The notes under the pieces: model-generated
What the model saw: only the letters and a program-made list of their open reading frames with translations
Databases searched by the model: none
Told to the model about the DNA's origin: nothing
Program-made: the position numbers and the translations under genes
Shown: piece after piece, positions 7,639-16,379 of the stretch
How positions within the stretch are numbered: the first letter of the stretch is position 1
How the letters are laid out: each line of letters opens with the position of its first letter
Assembly (NCBI RefSeq): GCF_018403685.1
Contig: NZ_BOVK01000055.1
Span: 1 to 40,955 of the forward strand
Length of the DNA: 40,955 nucleotides
Direction: 5' to 3'
DNA from: Xylanibacillus composti
GTDB lineage: Bacteria > Bacillota > Bacilli > Paenibacillales > K13

Positions 7639-8091
7639 CTAGTCCCATTCAACCTTTATTTTTTTTGCCGTCTTCAATTCTGTATCCACATAAATAAGTC
7701 CGTCAATTCCCTGGTAAATGCCGATGTAAGGCAATAGCCGATCGCGAATGGCGCTGCCCGTCCATTCCATGGGCAGCTTCGGCTTCGATGCTTTGACCAC
7801 GTACACGCCCTCACGATCTGCAGCAAAGCCGTCAACATAATAACGACTCTGGTACACGCTGTCGCCTGCTTCGATGCGCAAGGGCTGACGGTATTTCCCG
7901 CCGACTACCTTGTAGCCGTGCTCCTCCAGAATTCGCCGAACGGCCGCCGTCGGCTTGTCCGCCAACGCTTCCTTGGGTATCGGCGGCTTGCGGGATGCAT
8001 TGCCCAGCCAACGCCTGGCACGCCATAGCAGCCACCCGCCGCAGAGTGCGACTAGCAGCAGAAGGATCAGCAGATCGCTCATTCCGTTCAT
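7639..8091 (-). CDS. Single-pass membrane protein of unknown function in the OLE operon
   Basis: A 150-residue protein with one N-terminal membrane helix (about residues 5-23), a basic linker and a soluble C-terminal domain. The soluble part has the order [44 protein letters not shown]. The D-x(n)-VxVVKA strand pair recalls the core of PD-(D/E)XK-like folds, but the catalytic set is not complete, so any nuclease relation is speculative. ATG at 8091 has GGGGTGA seven bases upstream, and that ribosome binding site lies inside a strong hairpin (8099-8124). It sits between tlyA and argR. Confidence 0.85.
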   Translation of the reverse strand: MNGMSDLLILLLLVALCGGWLLWRARRWLGNASRKPPIPKEALADKPTAAVRRILEEHGYKVVGGKYRQPLRIEAGDSVYQSRYYVDGFAADREGVYVVKASKPKLPMEWTGSAIRDRLLPYIGIYQGIDGLIYVDTELKTAKKIKVEWD

Positions 8092-8098
8092 AACAAAT

Positions 8099-8124
8099 TC
8101 ACCCCGAATATGTATTCGAGGTGA
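8099..8124 (-). promoter_or_regulatory. Hairpin that sequesters a ribosome binding site
   Basis: On the minus-strand RNA, UCACCUCGAAU pairs with AUUCGGGGUGA around an ACAU loop (11 pairs, one G-U). The 3' arm contains the GGGGUGA used by the membrane protein starting at 8091. The hairpin begins shortly after the tlyA stop codon. It probably lowers or conditions translation of the downstream gene. Confidence 0.6.
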
Positions 8125-8130
8125 GGACAA

Positions 8131-8988
8131 TCAATCCTTTTTTTCTTTGCGTTTTAATTCGGCAGATTGTGCAGCCACTTCATCTACAAGACGCATCCGT
8201 TCTTCTGGAGATGATGGTGCCTGGGCCGATTCCGGCGACTCTGCATCCGCAACCTGCCAGCATGCCAAAAATTCGATATTTCCCTCGCCGCCTGTTATGG
8301 GAGAATAGGTCAAGCCTTTTAGATGCAAGCCGAGCTCATCGGCAAAATTCAATACGTCGAGCAGCACTGCGCGATGCACAGCTGGATCGCGTACAACCCC
8401 CGATTTGCCAACCTGATCTCTCCCCGCTTCAAACTGCGGCTTGATCAGGGCGACTGCCTCCCCGCCGCGGACAAGCAGCGCCTTCATCGGAGGCAGGATC
8501 AGCTTCAACGATATAAAGGATACGTCCGTTGCCGCGAAATCAGGCAAAGGGCCATTCAGGTCTTCAGGCTGCATGTAGCGAAAATTGGTACGCTCCATGA
8601 CGCGAACCTGCGGATGATTGCGCAGCGACCAATCCAGTTGGTTGTAGCCGACATCAATCGCGTAGACCAGACCGACTCCGTGCTGAAGCGCGCAATCGGT
8701 AAACCCCCCCGTAGAAGCACCGATATCCATCATGGTTCTTCCGGCAAGCGCGAGGCCGAAATGACGAATGGCCTTCTCCAGCTTCAATCCGCCGCGGCTC
8801 ACATAAGGATGGACAGCTCCCTTCACCGCGAGCGGGGAAGCAATGCTAATCTTCATGCCTGCCTTCTCCAGCCGTTCTGTCCCGGAGTAAACCAGGCCGG
8901 CCATAATCGCGGCTTTCGCTTTTTCCCGGCTTTCGATCAAGCCGCGTTCCACCAATAGCACGTCAACCCGTTCTTTCTCTTCCTTCAT
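8131..8988 (-). CDS. tlyA: TlyA-family rRNA (cytidine-2'-O)-methyltransferase
   Basis: TlyA-family enzymes methylate the 2'-O of cytidine in rRNA, and some are described as hemolysins. The 285-residue protein has an N-terminal S4 RNA-binding domain (about 6-70, RVDVLLVERGLIESREKAK). An FtsJ/RrmJ-like methyltransferase domain follows, with the SAM motif DIGASTGGFTDC near residue 90 and K-D-K-E type residues (SRGGLKLEKA, TDVSF, LIKPQFEAG, GGEGNIEF). The C-terminal tail is charged. It begins two bases after the dxs stop codon, with the ribosome binding site inside the end of dxs. This implies translational coupling. Confidence 0.95.
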   Translation of the reverse strand: MKEEKERVDVLLVERGLIESREKAKAAIMAGLVYSGTERLEKAGMKISIASPLAVKGAVHPYVSRGGLKLEKAIRHFGLALAGRTMMDIGASTGGFTDCALQHGVGLVYAIDVGYNQLDWSLRNHPQVRVMERTNFRYMQPEDLNGPLPDFAATDVSFISLKLILPPMKALLVRGGEAVALIKPQFEAGRDQVGKSGVVRDPAVHRAVLLDVLNFADELGLHLKGLTYSPITGGEGNIEFLACWQVADAESPESAQAPSSPEERMRLVDEVAAQSAELKRKEKKD

Positions 8989-8990
8989 CC

Positions 8991-10880
8991 CTACGCCCTT
9001 TTCTGCTTGAGCGGTACGATTGCCTGCACCTGCTCTACCACGTTCTCCAAGGTCAGTCCGACTTCCTTCCGCTGCTCAGAAATGCTGCCGTGCTCGATGA
9101 AGCAATCCGGAACACCCATCATCCGGAGCGACGGCACAGGCAGTTGATGCTTCACGAAAAATTCCAGGACGGCACTGCCGAACCCTCCGTCCAAGGCGCT
9201 TTCCTCCAAGGTCAGGACAGGTCTTCCATCCTTGGCTATTTTCCGCAGCATCACGTCGTCCAGCGGCTTGATGAAGCGGGCATTGACGACGCGCACATTC
9301 ATGTCTTGATTCTGGAGCAGATCCGCAGCTTGCATGGCAAGCTGCACCATGGGGCCGACTGCCAGAATAACCGCATCCGAGCCGTCCCGCAGCACTTCCC
9401 ATTCGCCGATCGGAATCGCCTTGAGCTCCTGATCGAGCGTCACGCCGGTGCCGTTGATTCGCGGGTACCGGTAGGCAATCGGTCCGTCATCGTAATCGAG
9501 CGCCGTCTTCATCATATGACGAAGCTCGTTCTCGTCCTTCGGCATCATGATTACGATGTTCGGTACGTGCCGCAAGAAAGGAATATCGTATACCCCTTGA
9601 TGCGTTTCGCCGTCCGCTCCAACAAAGCCAGCACGGTCAATCGCAAAGGCCACGTTCAAATTTTGCCTGCATATATCGTGCACGACCTGGTCGTAGGCAC
9701 GCTGCAGAAAGGTGGAATAGACGGCAAAGACCGGTTTCATGCCCTCGATGGCGAGGGCTCCGCTCATCGTGGCGGCATGCTGCTCAGCGATGCCGACATC
9801 GATCATTCTGCCCGGGAACCGCTCAGCGAACTCCAGCAGCCCCGATCCGCCCGGCATTGCCGGCGTCACCGCAATAATGCGGTCGTCCTGCTCGGCCAGC
9901 TCGATGAGCGTCTTGCCGAACACCTCGGTGTACATCGGCGGAGCGCCGACCGATTTCAAGACTTTGCCCGATTCAATCTTATAAGGACTGATCCCGTGCC
10001 ACTTGAAGGAATCCGCTTCGGCCGGGGTATAGCCCTTTCCCTTGGTCGTCAGGACGTGAACCAGCACCGGTCCCTGCACATTGTCCGCTTGCTTCAGCAC
10101 TTCCAACAGATTCGGCAGGCTGTGACCATCTACAGGACCGAGATAAGTCAGCCCGAGTTCCTCGAACAACACGCCCTGCACGAGCATATACTTCAGACTG
10201 TCCTTCAGTTTCTCTGCTGTCTTGGCGAGCGTCCCTCCGATAGCCGGGATTTTCTTCAATAGATGCTCCACGTCTTCCTTCGCCTTCACGTAGTGGCGGT
10301 CGGAGCGAATCTTGCCGAGATAATTGTGCAAAGCGCCGACGTTCGGCGCGATCGACATTTCATTGTCGTTCAGGACAACCATCAGGTTCTTCTTCTCGTG
10401 GCCGATATGGTTCAGCGCTTCCAGGGCCATGCCGCCTGTAAGTGCGCCATCGCCTACTATAGCGATCACCCGATTGCGCTCGCCCTTGGCATCCCGGGCC
10501 AGCGCCATCCCCATCGCTGCCGAAAGCGACGTGCTGCTGTGCCCGGCTTCCCAGACGTCGTGCTCGCTCTCCGAGCGCTTGATGAAGCCGCATAGCCCTC
10601 TGTACTTGCGGAGCGTATCGAAGCGGTCCTTCCTGCCGGTCAAAATCTTATGCACATAGGCCTGGTGGCCCACATCGAAAATCATCTTGTCAACCGGACT
10701 GTCGAACAAATAATGAAGCGCCAGCGTCAGTTCCACAACACCAAGGTTCGGTGCCAGATGACCGCCCGTTGCGGCCAGCTTCTCAATCAGGAATTGCCGA
10801 ATTTCCGCAGCCAGCATATCTAGTTGTTCGATGGACAGCCCTTTCAAGTCAGCGGGTTGATTCACGTTTTCCAGCAGCAT
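8991..10880 (-). CDS. dxs: 1-Deoxy-D-xylulose-5-phosphate synthase
   Basis: DXS condenses pyruvate with glyceraldehyde 3-phosphate, the first step of the MEP isoprenoid pathway; DXP also feeds thiamine and pyridoxal synthesis. The 629-residue protein shows the [13 protein letters not shown]-terminus, thiamin diphosphate motif [15 protein letters not shown] (residues ~150), VLNDNEMSI, the central domain with [14 protein letters not shown], and a C-terminal transketolase domain. Length is typical. GAGGG lies about nine bases before ATG. The start overlaps the end of oapA by 32 nt. Together with ispA it places isoprenoid synthesis around the OLE RNA, as is usual for this locus. Confidence 0.98.
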   Translation of the reverse strand: MLLENVNQPADLKGLSIEQLDMLAAEIRQFLIEKLAATGGHLAPNLGVVELTLALHYLFDSPVDKMIFDVGHQAYVHKILTGRKDRFDTLRKYRGLCGFIKRSESEHDVWEAGHSSTSLSAAMGMALARDAKGERNRVIAIVGDGALTGGMALEALNHIGHEKKNLMVVLNDNEMSIAPNVGALHNYLGKIRSDRHYVKAKEDVEHLLKKIPAIGGTLAKTAEKLKDSLKYMLVQGVLFEELGLTYLGPVDGHSLPNLLEVLKQADNVQGPVLVHVLTTKGKGYTPAEADSFKWHGISPYKIESGKVLKSVGAPPMYTEVFGKTLIELAEQDDRIIAVTPAMPGGSGLLEFAERFPGRMIDVGIAEQHAATMSGALAIEGMKPVFAVYSTFLQRAYDQVVHDICRQNLNVAFAIDRAGFVGADGETHQGVYDIPFLRHVPNIVIMMPKDENELRHMMKTALDYDDGPIAYRYPRINGTGVTLDQELKAIPIGEWEVLRDGSDAVILAVGPMVQLAMQAADLLQNQDMNVRVVNARFIKPLDDVMLRKIAKDGRPVLTLEESALDGGFGSAVLEFFVKHQLPVPSLRMMGVPDCFIEHGSISEQRKEVGLTLENVVEQVQAIVPLKQKRA

Positions 10881-11487
10881 GCGTTTTCCCTCGCCTTCCG
10901 TTGCCCGATTTGGCCTTTCTCACTTGAAAGATGCGGATTTTCAGCCGCTCCTCGAGAAAGTAGAAACATTTGCCGACGATCAATACGATTCGATTGCTGT
11001 AGTGAATCGCCATCGACTTGCCCATCGCTTTGCCGCCAACAGTCAGCGCGGAGACAAATGCCGTAAAACCGACCGTGACCACTGTAGTAACGACAGCGCC
11101 ATTCTGGTCGATCGACGCCAAAAATTTAATCACGACAAGCGTACTGGCGGCCCCGCTAATAATGCCGGCGACGTCACCGACGACATCATTGCAAATGCTG
11201 GAGAAACGGTCTGCATTCCGCACGATGTGTATCGCATGCCGCGCGCCCTTGACCCGTTCCGCCGCCATGGCATGATAAGGTTTTTCCTGCGCAGCAGCCG
11301 AGGCGATCCCCATCATATCGAATAGGATGCCAACCAGCACCAAAAAGAATACGATCAAGACCCCGATTCCCCAGCCCACACCTTCCAGAACAGTTGTAGA
11401 TGAAACTGAGAATACGCAAGCTAGAATAAAGGTGAAAATAAATATAAAAACACTCCATCGAATGGAGTTGCGCAAGGAAAATTTCAT
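10849..11487 (-). CDS. oapA: OLE RNA-associated membrane protein OapA
   Basis: OapA is the membrane protein that binds OLE RNA and holds the complex at the cell membrane. The 212-residue protein has hydrophobic segments near residues 11-30, 36-58, 120-140 and 148-168 and a very basic C-terminal tail ([19 protein letters not shown]), suited to RNA contact. The segment around [14 protein letters not shown] recalls CNNM/CorB-type membrane domains. A longer frame would start inside the RNA gene, so the ATG at 11487 (AAAGGGAA about 12 bases upstream) was chosen. Identification rests on the ispA-RNA-oapA-dxs order and protein type. Confidence 0.88.
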   Translation of the reverse strand: MKFSLRNSIRWSVFIFIFTFILACVFSVSSTTVLEGVGWGIGVLIVFFLVLVGILFDMMGIASAAAQEKPYHAMAAERVKGARHAIHIVRNADRFSSICNDVVGDVAGIISGAASTLVVIKFLASIDQNGAVVTTVVTVGFTAFVSALTVGGKAMGKSMAIHYSNRIVLIVGKCFYFLEERLKIRIFQVRKAKSGNGRRGKTHAAGKRESTR

Positions 11488-11522
11488 GTAATTGGCAGTT
11501 CCCTTTCCCATGTAATAATGAA

Positions 11523-12153
11523 AGAGTGGCAGCATCCCGAGTAAACACTGTGGCTTAGGTCCAGTAGGTTTTCCCAAGCGGACGCCATCCCGTCACCAGC
11601 ATGGCGGTTTCCCATTATGCCCGCCTTGACGCCGTCTCCGAACGTCAGACTGAATTACCACTTAGTCCACACTATAATCCTCGGGAGGCCACACGTACGT
11701 GAACAGTCTAGGAGTTTTCCTCAACAGCCTTTAACCGAATCTTAGCCTCTTTTGCAGGACAGATTTCATATAGCATCCAGCAATCGGTTCTTTGGCCTAA
11801 GAACGCGAACGCCTACCATCTATAATCCCCTCTGCCCCGCTCAAGGCAGGCTACGCTGCATACAGACCGTTTTAGCATAGGCGCGAACCCGTGCAAGTGA
11901 GGCCTGCTACTGCAGGTTCATACCCCAAGCCGTAATGCGGAGCTCGGTGACTCCGTACCACGCACTTGGGCCTCCGCGGAAGGAGGGTCTACGCCCGCAT
12001 GCCATTGCGGATCGCCCTCCAACCTTAACTCCCAGCATCAACCCCCGACTGGGCGTCGAAAGCCAACACCAGGAACTTCATCGATGTGCCCTTTGGCGAA
12101 TTTTTAGGCCCGCCTTCAGAAACGGTAGACTGACTAGAATACTGCGCCACTCT
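11523..12153 (-). ncRNA. ole: OLE RNA (ornate, large, extremophilic RNA)
   Basis: This ~630-nt stretch between ispA and oapA has no credible reading frame on either strand but is dense in stems. Examples are CCTGC-TACT-GCAGG (11903-11916) and CGGAG/CTCCG (11938-11955). OLE RNAs are about 600 nt, lie just upstream of oapA in isoprenoid operons of Bacillota, and form a membrane ribonucleoprotein linked to growth under Mg2+, alcohol and cold stress. I set the ends from an 8-bp pairing: AGAGTGGC at the 5' end (12153-12146) is complementary to GCCACTCT at the 3' end (11530-11523). A good promoter ends about 8 nt upstream. A covariance search would settle the exact limits. Confidence 0.9.
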
Positions 12154-12167
12154 CCATTGTTGATTGT

Positions 12168-12197
12168 ATTATATCACAAGAGAAGCATACTGCTCAA
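12168..12197 (-). promoter_or_regulatory. Promoter of OLE RNA (extended -10)
   Basis: On the minus strand TTGAGC (12197-12192) is followed by 18 nt and TATAAT (12173-12168), preceded by TGA to give an extended -10 (TGATATAAT). The predicted start near 12161 lies directly before the closing stem of the OLE RNA and after the ispA stop at 12218. OLE can therefore be made independently of the upstream operon. Confidence 0.8.
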
Positions 12198-12217
12198 TGG
12201 AATCGATGTTTTCGATT

Positions 12218-13144
12218 TTACCGATCCCGCTGCATCAAATAATCCGCAAGCTGCAAAAGCCGCTGCGGATCGGGAAGACCCGCCTGCTGCACGGCCTGCT
12301 TCGCCGATTCTGTCAATTCATGCATTTTCCTCCGGCTTTCGTCCATTCCCAGAAAGTAGGGGTACGTCACTTTCCCGGCCCGCTCATCGCTGTTCGCGGC
12401 CTTGCCCGTCTTCGCCGGATCGCCGGTGATGTCCAATATATCATCTTGAATCTGAAAGGCTAGTCCAATGCCGTAGCCGTAGCTTTCCAACGCCTTAAGC
12501 TGTGCCTCCGATGCGCCGGACAACCGCCCTCCCGCACGCAGCGCGAATACGATCAGATCCCCCGTCTTGCGAAGATGAATCGACTCCAGCTGTTCCAGGC
12601 TTGTGATGCCCTGCTCTCCTTCCATGTCGGCCGCTTGTCCGGCTACCATGCCGGCAATGCCTGCCAAAGCGGCCATCTCCCGAATGACCAGCATAAGACG
12701 TTGCAGGGATACAGCGTCTGAACCGGCGGCAAGAGTGGCCATATAGAACGCATGAGTCAGCAGCCCGTCTCCCGCCAATATCGCCATCGCTTCTCCGTAT
12801 ACCTTATGGTTGGTCAGCTTTCCGCGCCGATAATCGTCATCGTCCATTGCCGGCAAGTCGTCATGAACCAGCGAATACGAATGGATCATCTCCACAGCGC
12901 AGGCAACCGGCATTATGCGCTCCAGTTCCGCGCCAAGCGATTCCGCAGCGGCAATCATGAGGATCGGCCGCAGCCGTTTGCCGCCGGCCATGAGCGAATA
13001 CTCCATCGCCTCGAGCAGCTTCGGATGCGCGTTGGAGCTTGCGAGAGCCTGCTTCAGAGAAATGTCTATACACTGCGCGTAATGCCGGATGTACGATTCA
13101 ATAGATGCGTCTGGCGCGCAAGCGCTGATTGCATGATTCGCCAT
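12218..13144 (-). CDS. ispA: Farnesyl diphosphate synthase (geranyltranstransferase)
   Basis: IspA adds isopentenyl diphosphate to DMAPP and GPP to give farnesyl diphosphate, precursor of undecaprenol and quinone side chains. The 308-residue protein has the GGKRLRP substrate loop, the first Asp-rich motif DDLPAMDDDD (near residue 95) and the second FQIQDDILDITGD (near 230). Its ATG shares one base with the xseB stop codon (TGATG), and AAAGGTGA is nine bases upstream. This indicates translational coupling. Length and motifs match the family. Confidence 0.97.
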   Translation of the reverse strand: MANHAISACAPDASIESYIRHYAQCIDISLKQALASSNAHPKLLEAMEYSLMAGGKRLRPILMIAAAESLGAELERIMPVACAVEMIHSYSLVHDDLPAMDDDDYRRGKLTNHKVYGEAMAILAGDGLLTHAFYMATLAAGSDAVSLQRLMLVIREMAALAGIAGMVAGQAADMEGEQGITSLEQLESIHLRKTGDLIVFALRAGGRLSGASEAQLKALESYGYGIGLAFQIQDDILDITGDPAKTGKAANSDERAGKVTYPYFLGMDESRRKMHELTESAKQAVQQAGLPDPQRLLQLADYLMQRDR

Positions 13145-13410
13145 CAAGTCGATTCACCTTTCATTTCGTCTGGATTAAAAGCTTGGTGCTCCAAGCCGCT
13201 TTCCGTCTCCATAACCATTTCGATTTTACGCTCCACCTGTTCCAGCTTGCCGGCGCAAAGCTGAGACAGACGAGTGCCTTCCTGGTAAAGGCCGATCGCC
13301 TGCTCCAGCGGCAGTTCGCCGGACTCCAGCTTGGCCACGATCCTCTCAAGCTTCTCCATAGCCTGCTCGAAGGTAAGCGTTTCCTGCAATTGCTCCTGCT
13401 CTCCCACCAT
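13144..13410 (-). CDS. xseB: Exodeoxyribonuclease VII small subunit
   Basis: XseB is the small helical subunit that joins XseA in exonuclease VII, which degrades single-stranded DNA to oligonucleotides. The 88-residue protein has the family core LTFEQAMEKLERIVAKLESG, then ELPLEQAIGLYQEG and a C-terminal helix. AAGGAGG lies seven bases before ATG. It follows xseA by 16 nt and its stop overlaps the ispA start. Confidence 0.96.
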   Translation of the reverse strand: MVGEQEQLQETLTFEQAMEKLERIVAKLESGELPLEQAIGLYQEGTRLSQLCAGKLEQVERKIEMVMETESGLEHQAFNPDEMKGEST

Positions 13411-13426
13411 TCTTTCCTCCTTCTCG

Positions 13427-14713
13427 CTACATACCGCTGTCGATCTCTCTTATCGTCTTGACCTCGCACTGCAGCTCCCCGTCATGCAGCCGAATGCGGA
13501 CATCGTCGCCAGACGCTGCCTGCCGCACCGATTTCATAAGAGCTCCGTCCGACACCCTGTAGGCAAGGCTGTAGCCGCGCGCCATCACTTTCAGCGGACT
13601 GAGTGCATCCAGTTGGCGAATCGTTCCGACAAATCGCAGCTTCTGCTGATGAAGCAGCCCCTGCATCGCGCCCGCTAGCTGCTTAGAATGACTCTCCAGC
13701 CGTTGGCGCAGGCTCCGCACCTGCTCGCTCGGCTGAAACGCTGACAGCCTGCGCTCTGCGCGCTGATAGCGCACCTCAGCCTGCCGCAATCGCTGCGCCA
13801 TGCCGTAGCGCAAACGCTGGGCCAGCCGATCCAGACGCTGGGCCGGCTCATAATAATGAGCGGTCAAGGCCCGATCCAGCCTGCTTGAGAGATGATGAAG
13901 ACTCTGACGCAGCTCTTCCAAGTGCGGGACGGCCAGTTCAGCTGCGGCTGTAGGCGTAGCGGCACGAATGTCTGCAACGAAATCCGCAATCGTATAGTCT
14001 GTCTCATGACCGACTGCCGAAATAACCGGAATAGCTGACGCGGCAATGCTGCGGGCAACAGGCTCCTCATTGAACGCCCACAGCTCCTCGAGCGATCCCC
14101 CGCCTCGGCCTACAATGAGAAGATCCGCCTTCCCGTGCGCATTAACGGCCTCAATTGCCCTCGCGATTGAGCGGGCAGCCTGCTTCCCCTGGACTTGTAC
14201 GGGAAAGAGCAAAATAGCGGCCAGAGGATAGCGCCGCTGCAAGGTCGTAATCATGTCGCGCACCGCCGCCCCCGTCGGCGATGTAACGAGGCCGACCGTT
14301 TGCGGAAACTTCGGCAGCCGGCGTTTCCGCTCCTCTGCGAACAACCCTTCTGCTTCCAGCTTGCGCTTTAGCGCCTCAAAGGCCAGATACAGGCTGCCGA
14401 TGCCGTCCGGCTGCATCTTTGTGACATAAAACTGATATTGGCCGTCTCGTTCATAGACTGAAATCGAACCTCGCGCAAGTACATGATCGCCGTTCTTCGG
14501 GATGAACCCCAAGGATGCATTATAAGAGCTGAACATGACACACTTCACGCGGCTGTCCTTATCCTTCAAGGTAAAATACATATGGCCGCTGGAATGATGC
14601 GTAAAATTAGAAATTTCCCCCTGTACCCAGATTTGCTGAAGACGTTCATCCCCTTCCAGCCTCATCTTGATATAGCGGGTCAGTGCCTTGACACTGAGGA
14701 TGTTCTTGTCCAT
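13427..14713 (-). CDS. xseA: Exodeoxyribonuclease VII large subunit
   Basis: XseA is the catalytic subunit of exonuclease VII. The 428-residue protein has an N-terminal OB-fold domain (about 1-100, VQGEISNFTHHSSGHMYFTLKD). The catalytic domain follows, with VTSPTGAAVRDMI, GRGGGSLEELWAFN and SAVGHETDYTIADFVAD. A long basic coiled coil (about 270-380) leads to a C-terminal segment with LSPLKVMARGYSLAY. Length is slightly short of the E. coli protein but normal for Bacillota. It is followed directly by xseB and lies 15 nt after folD. Confidence 0.97.
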   Translation of the reverse strand: MDKNILSVKALTRYIKMRLEGDERLQQIWVQGEISNFTHHSSGHMYFTLKDKDSRVKCVMFSSYNASLGFIPKNGDHVLARGSISVYERDGQYQFYVTKMQPDGIGSLYLAFEALKRKLEAEGLFAEERKRRLPKFPQTVGLVTSPTGAAVRDMITTLQRRYPLAAILLFPVQVQGKQAARSIARAIEAVNAHGKADLLIVGRGGGSLEELWAFNEEPVARSIAASAIPVISAVGHETDYTIADFVADIRAATPTAAAELAVPHLEELRQSLHHLSSRLDRALTAHYYEPAQRLDRLAQRLRYGMAQRLRQAEVRYQRAERRLSAFQPSEQVRSLRQRLESHSKQLAGAMQGLLHQQKLRFVGTIRQLDALSPLKVMARGYSLAYRVSDGALMKSVRQAASGDDVRIRLHDGELQCEVKTIREIDSGM

Positions 14714-14727
14714 GTCCCTATCCGCCG

Positions 14728-15573
14728 TTATTTCGCCTGAGCTTGGGCTGCAATCTGCTTGGCGGCTTTCACCGTATTGCTCATCAGCATCGCAATCGTC
14801 ATCGGACCGACTCCGCCCGGTACCGGAGTAATGGCGCTGGCCGTTTGCGAAGCGTCTTCGAACTGCACATCGCCGACTGGCGTGCCTACGTCGATGACAA
14901 TCGCTCCCGGCTTGATGTAATCGCCTGGAATAAGGCCTGGGCGGCCTGCTGCAACAACAAGGATATCCGCTTGGCGCGTCATTTCCTTCATATCGGCCGT
15001 CTTGGAATGGCAGATCGAGACCGTCGCATTTTCTCTCAGCAATAGCAGCGCTACCGGCTTGCCTACAATGTTGCTGCGGCCCACGACAACTGCGTGTTTG
15101 CCGGCGATTGCCGTTCCGGTCCGCTTAATCAGCTCGATGATGCCGGCTGGCGTACAGGGCAGCAGACAGTCGTCTCCGATCACCATATTGCCCACGCTTA
15201 CAGGATGGAAGCCGTCCACATCCTTCTCCACGCGAATCGCATCAATAACCGCCTTTTCGTCGATATGCGGCGGCAGCGGCAGCTGTACCAGAATGCCGTG
15301 AATCTTATCCGACTCATTCAACTGGCCAATAAGTGTCAGCAATTCCTCCTGGCTTGTCGTTGAAGGCAGAGCATGGACTTCCGAATACATGCCGATCTCC
15401 TTGCTCTTCTTCGCCTTCATGCCGACATACTGCTTGGATGCCGGATCATCTCCAACCAGAACGACCGCCAATCCAGGCTGGACGCCCTGCTGTTTAAGCG
15501 TTTCGATATCCTGCTGCAATCCCGCCAATATTTCGTCGCGCACGGCTCTGCCGTTAATGATTTGTGCTGTCAT
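14728..15573 (-). CDS. folD: Bifunctional methylenetetrahydrofolate dehydrogenase/cyclohydrolase FolD
   Basis: FolD converts 5,10-methylene-THF through methenyl-THF to 10-formyl-THF with NADP, supplying one-carbon units for purines and fMet. The 281-residue protein has the catalytic region VGDDPASKQYVGMKAKKSKEIG, GILVQLPLPPHID, the nucleotide-binding VVGRSNIVGKPVALLL and C-terminal PVPGGVGPMTIAML. The start at 15573 (GGGGCAGG seven bases upstream) overlaps the end of nusB by 20 nt. Longer versions would run further into nusB. Confidence 0.97.
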   Translation of the reverse strand: MTAQIINGRAVRDEILAGLQQDIETLKQQGVQPGLAVVLVGDDPASKQYVGMKAKKSKEIGMYSEVHALPSTTSQEELLTLIGQLNESDKIHGILVQLPLPPHIDEKAVIDAIRVEKDVDGFHPVSVGNMVIGDDCLLPCTPAGIIELIKRTGTAIAGKHAVVVGRSNIVGKPVALLLLRENATVSICHSKTADMKEMTRQADILVVAAGRPGLIPGDYIKPGAIVIDVGTPVGDVQFEDASQTASAITPVPGGVGPMTIAMLMSNTVKAAKQIAAQAQAK

Positions 15574-16027
15574 TTGCCTGCCCCTCTCCCATTTTCTGTT
15601 TGACTTGCTCATATTCCCTCGCTACTTTGCCCAATACACCGTTCACGAATTTGCCAGACTCTTCTGTGCCGAAATGCTTGGCCAGCTCAATCGCCTCGTT
15701 GATAATAACTTTAACCGGTGCGGCCTGTGCCGCAAACATCTCGTACATCGCCAACCGCAGCACCTGTCGGTCCACCTTGGACAAGCGCTCCAGCGTCCAG
15801 CCCGTCAAATAGTCTGACAGCACGCGATCAATGCTATCCTTGCGCGCGTACGTGCCTTCAACCATGCCCGCAATGTAAGCCATGGTCTCCAAATCTCTGC
15901 CGGCACGCACGGCTTCGTCTTCTCCGTCGTCCAGCCCTGCACGGACCGCTTCCTCGACGGTAACTTGATTCATATCCATATGGTATAAACTCTTAACTGC
16001 GATTTCTCGCGCTTCTCTTCGCTTCAT
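15554..16027 (-). CDS. nusB: Transcription antitermination factor NusB
   Basis: NusB binds boxA RNA with S10 and helps processive transcription, mainly of rRNA operons. The 157-residue all-helical protein opens with the typical MKRREAREIAVKSLYHMD and has the conserved ISKVDRQVLRLAMYE-like helix and the VIINEAIELAKHFGTEESGKFVNGVLGK C-terminus. A 12-residue longer version exists, but GGAGG lies between the two ATGs, so the inner one at 16027 is favoured, although its spacing (13 nt) is long. It is the first gene after the terminator at 16095-16124, so it heads the OLE-containing operon. Confidence 0.95.
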   Translation of the reverse strand: MKRREAREIAVKSLYHMDMNQVTVEEAVRAGLDDGEDEAVRAGRDLETMAYIAGMVEGTYARKDSIDRVLSDYLTGWTLERLSKVDRQVLRLAMYEMFAAQAAPVKVIINEAIELAKHFGTEESGKFVNGVLGKVAREYEQVKQKMGEGQANDSTNH

Positions 16028-16094
16028 GCCTGTTCGCTTGCCTCCGATACCGTAGTTCATCACTTATCGCATTTATATATTTAAGGGTTCCCGT

Positions 16095-16124
16095 AAAAAA
16101 GCGCCGCAAACCAACAAGCGGCAC
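16095..16124 (-). terminator. Terminator of the accB-to-DUF2273 operon
   Basis: On the minus strand GTGCCGC (16124-16118) pairs with GCGGCGC (16107-16101), seven pairs with one T-G, loop 10 nt. TTTTTT follows (plus-strand A at 16095-16100). It separates the acc/asp23 operon from nusB. Confidence 0.85.
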
Positions 16125-16139
16125 TTGGACTAGCATTGT

Positions 16140-16367
16140 TCACTTGAACGGTCTCCAGCGTTCATTCAGCCATGCCAGCAACGGCTCCCAGTTCACAATC
16201 GGCTGCCCGCTGTCGACCCGCCTGCCGACGGTATACCCGATCAGAAGCAGCAGGCCAAAAAACAGCATGTCCCAAAATCCGACGATCAAATAAAGGAATC
16301 CATGCAAAAGCCCTGCGCATACGCCGATCAGCTTGCCTCTGTGACCTGTCCAAAGTTCCCGCCACAT
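16140..16367 (-). CDS. DUF2273 small membrane protein
   Basis: A 75-residue protein with two adjacent membrane helices (about 12-30 and 33-50) and a C-terminal amphipathic stretch (WEPLLAWLNERW). DUF2273 proteins are almost always encoded with AmaP and Asp23 and are thought to belong to the same membrane-associated alkaline shock complex. An ATG three codons earlier touches GGAG with no spacer, so the ATG at 16367 (nine-base spacing) was chosen. It follows amaP by 12 nt and precedes a terminator. Confidence 0.9.
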   Translation of the reverse strand: MWRELWTGHRGKLIGVCAGLLHGFLYLIVGFWDMLFFGLLLLIGYTVGRRVDSGQPIVNWEPLLAWLNERWRPFK

Positions 16368-16379
16368 GGTTCGCATCTC

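Noticed and set aside
11488-11577. 30-codon N-terminal extension of OapA
   Set aside because: It would begin inside the 3' end of the OLE RNA closing region and has no ribosome binding site; the inner ATG at 11487 is better.
11935-12429. 164-residue plus-strand frame covering part of the OLE RNA and ispA
   Set aside because: No ribosome binding site, composition not protein-like, and it overlaps the structured RNA and the ispA 3' end.
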